Assembly (NCBI GenBank): GCA_028293685.1
Contig: JAQGOI010000263.1
Location: 1-7,270 of the forward strand
Direction of reading: 5' to 3'
DNA from: Lysobacteraceae bacterium
GTDB lineage: Bacteria > Pseudomonadota > Gammaproteobacteria > Xanthomonadales > Xanthomonadaceae
DNA length: 7,270 nucleotides
Both the position numbers and the translations under genes were made by a program. Shown one piece after another: positions 6,901 through 7,270 of the stretch (the stretch's first letter is position 1; each line of letters opens with the position of its first letter). The notes beneath the pieces are model-generated. The model searched no databases. It saw only the letters and a program-made list of their open reading frames with translations, and was not told the origin of the DNA.

Positions 6901-7270
6901 GTTGGCGCCGCGCTCGTCCGAAGGTCACGAGTCGGGTCTGGCCGACGCACTCGCCGCTACGCGGCGCGAGGACGACCTGCGCCATGTGCCTGAACACGGC
7001 AGCGAGGTCGCCTTCCTGCCATTGGATGACGCGCGCCTGTCGCGGTCGCTCGATGAGGTGATCGCGCGCCGCGTCGCCTTCCTCACCGACTACCAGAATG
7101 CGAAATACGCGCGCCGCTACACGCAGCTGGTCGACCGCGTGCGCGATACCGAGCAGCGCCGTGCGCCGGGAAGCACCGATCTGACCGAGGCGGTTGCCCG
7201 GTACCTGTTCAAGCTGCTGGCGTGCAAGGACGAGTACGAAGTCGCGCGGCTGTATACCAGCGGCGATTTC
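3998..7270 (+). CDS. Fused indolepyruvate ferredoxin oxidoreductase (IorA-IorB type), 3' end outside window
   Basis: The reading frame is open from ATG 3998 to the right edge: 1091 residues with no stop. The family oxidatively decarboxylates indolepyruvate and related aryl-pyruvates to aryl-acetyl-CoA, passing electrons to ferredoxin; it acts in the cytosol in aromatic amino acid breakdown. Domains in order: an N-terminal pyrimidine-binding-like domain (YTLDDRYSRTAGR near 26-38, GYRGSPLGGFD, Glu104 in LNEDLGA); a TPP-binding domain with CSGCPHN (Cys451, Cys454), GDG at 515-517 and NDAVAMTGGQ from 544; a cysteine cluster region (C653, C656, C659, C665, C686, C692, C697) suited to iron-sulfur binding; a gamma/IorB-like domain from about 735 with GVGGTGV (742-748) and QTGLAQKGGAVTTH; and the start of a C-terminal DUF6537-like region from about 1017. 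Roughly 100 or more residues should be missing. The start has only a weak GAG 5 nt upstream; in-frame GTG 3953 and TTG 3971 are alternatives, but family similarity begins well after 3998. No separate ferredoxin gene is in the window. Confidence 0.93.
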   Translation, partial: MTSTAELSSPSSANTALTNGVVDHDYTLDDRYSRTAGRIYLSGVQALVRLPLMQRLRDQAAGLDTGGFISGYRGSPLGGFDMELWRAKQHLAAAGVKFTPGLNEDLGATMVWGTQQTNLFDGATVDGVFAMWYGKGPGVDRCGDVFKHGNAAGTSRLGGVLALAADDHACRSSTLPHGSEGEFTSALMPILNPAGVQDILDMGLLGWAMSRFTGRWVGFKTIAETVESSMSVDVDPFALQIVTPTDFAMPPGGLNIRWPDPPLDQEMRLHMYAVKAAQAFARANTIDRVVMDSPHARLGIVTTGKSYLDVLQALDVLGLDARACRELGIRVYKVGMTWPLEPLGIRDFARGLEDILVVEEKHAFIESQMKELFYNFDGQRPSIVGKYDEAGEWILPSTNELTPARIARVIARRLERFHTSDFIQQQLRFLAAKEAELALPRANFPRVPHYCSGCPHNTSTQVPEGSRALAGIGCHYMVTWMDRSTDTFTHMGGEGVTWSGQAPFTDTPHVFQNLGDGTYFHSGSLAIRQSVATGVNITYKILYNDAVAMTGGQPVDGTLSVPQIAHQVRSEGVQAIVVVSDEIGKWSDPSIFPSGVEFFDRRELDVVQKRLREVSGVSVLVYDQVCATEKRRRRKRGKIADPAKRVVVNTLVCEGCGDCGKKSFCVSILPKETEFGRKREIDQSGCNKDYSCVEGFCPSFVTVHGGTLRKGRKVSATERLAAIPEPAFATTLAQPWNILITGVGGTGVVTIGALLGMAGHLEGRGSSVLDQTGLAQKGGAVTTHIRIARSPADIHAVRIAAGEADLVLGCDMVVVNDYWALSKIRADRTRVVLNTYEAMPGTFTTRPDMAFPAADIINAVRTALAGGDPPDSRLHLVDATRLATALMGDAIAANLFMLGYAWQRGLVPLSFAALMRAVELNGAAVEMNKTAFAWGRLAAVDADSVADAAGVPRAAQAPAARTPRELPLLAPRSSEGHESGLADALAATRREDDLRHVPEHGSEVAFLPLDDARLSRSLDEVIARRVAFLTDYQNAKYARRYTQLVDRVRDTEQRRAPGSTDLTEAVARYLFKLLACKDEYEVARLYTSGDF

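Overview
This window looks like an ordinary chromosomal segment of a high-GC proteobacterium. A gammaproteobacterium of the Xanthomonadaceae/Lysobacteraceae type (Lysobacter- or Luteimonas-like) is my best guess. That guess rests on the strong G/C preference at third codon positions, the single-chain fused indolepyruvate oxidoreductase, and the GAF-GGDEF-EAL signalling protein. It is an inference, because no rRNA or other marker gene is present.

Layout: positions 1-60 hold only the 3' flank of the first gene. Minus strand 61-1809 encodes an exported gamma-glutamyltransferase-family Ntn hydrolase. A 113-nt gap (1810-1922) contains overlapping inverted repeats and a clear Shine-Dalgarno sequence for that gene. 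Minus strand 1923-3824 encodes a cytosolic GAF / degenerate GGDEF / intact EAL protein, probably a c-di-GMP phosphodiesterase. A 173-nt divergent intergenic region (3825-3997) must carry promoters in both directions and contains a 6-bp inverted repeat. Plus strand 3998 to the right edge encodes most of a fused indolepyruvate ferredoxin oxidoreductase. It is open at the window end, with 1091 codons present and the C-terminus missing.

How the genes work together: the EAL gene and the GGT-family gene point the same way and could be read through, but nothing in the sequence ties their functions together. The oxidoreductase is transcribed divergently and handles aryl-pyruvate (aromatic amino acid) catabolism. 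I see no tRNA, rRNA, CRISPR array, insertion sequence, phage gene, toxin-antitoxin pair or defence gene.

I found no strong candidate for an undescribed system. The points most worth a second look are active-site substitutions in the GGT-family enzyme that suggest a substrate other than gamma-glutamyl compounds, the GGDEF domain eroded at several positions beside a complete EAL domain, the seven-cysteine cluster motif in the fused oxidoreductase, and the inverted repeats in both intergenic regions.
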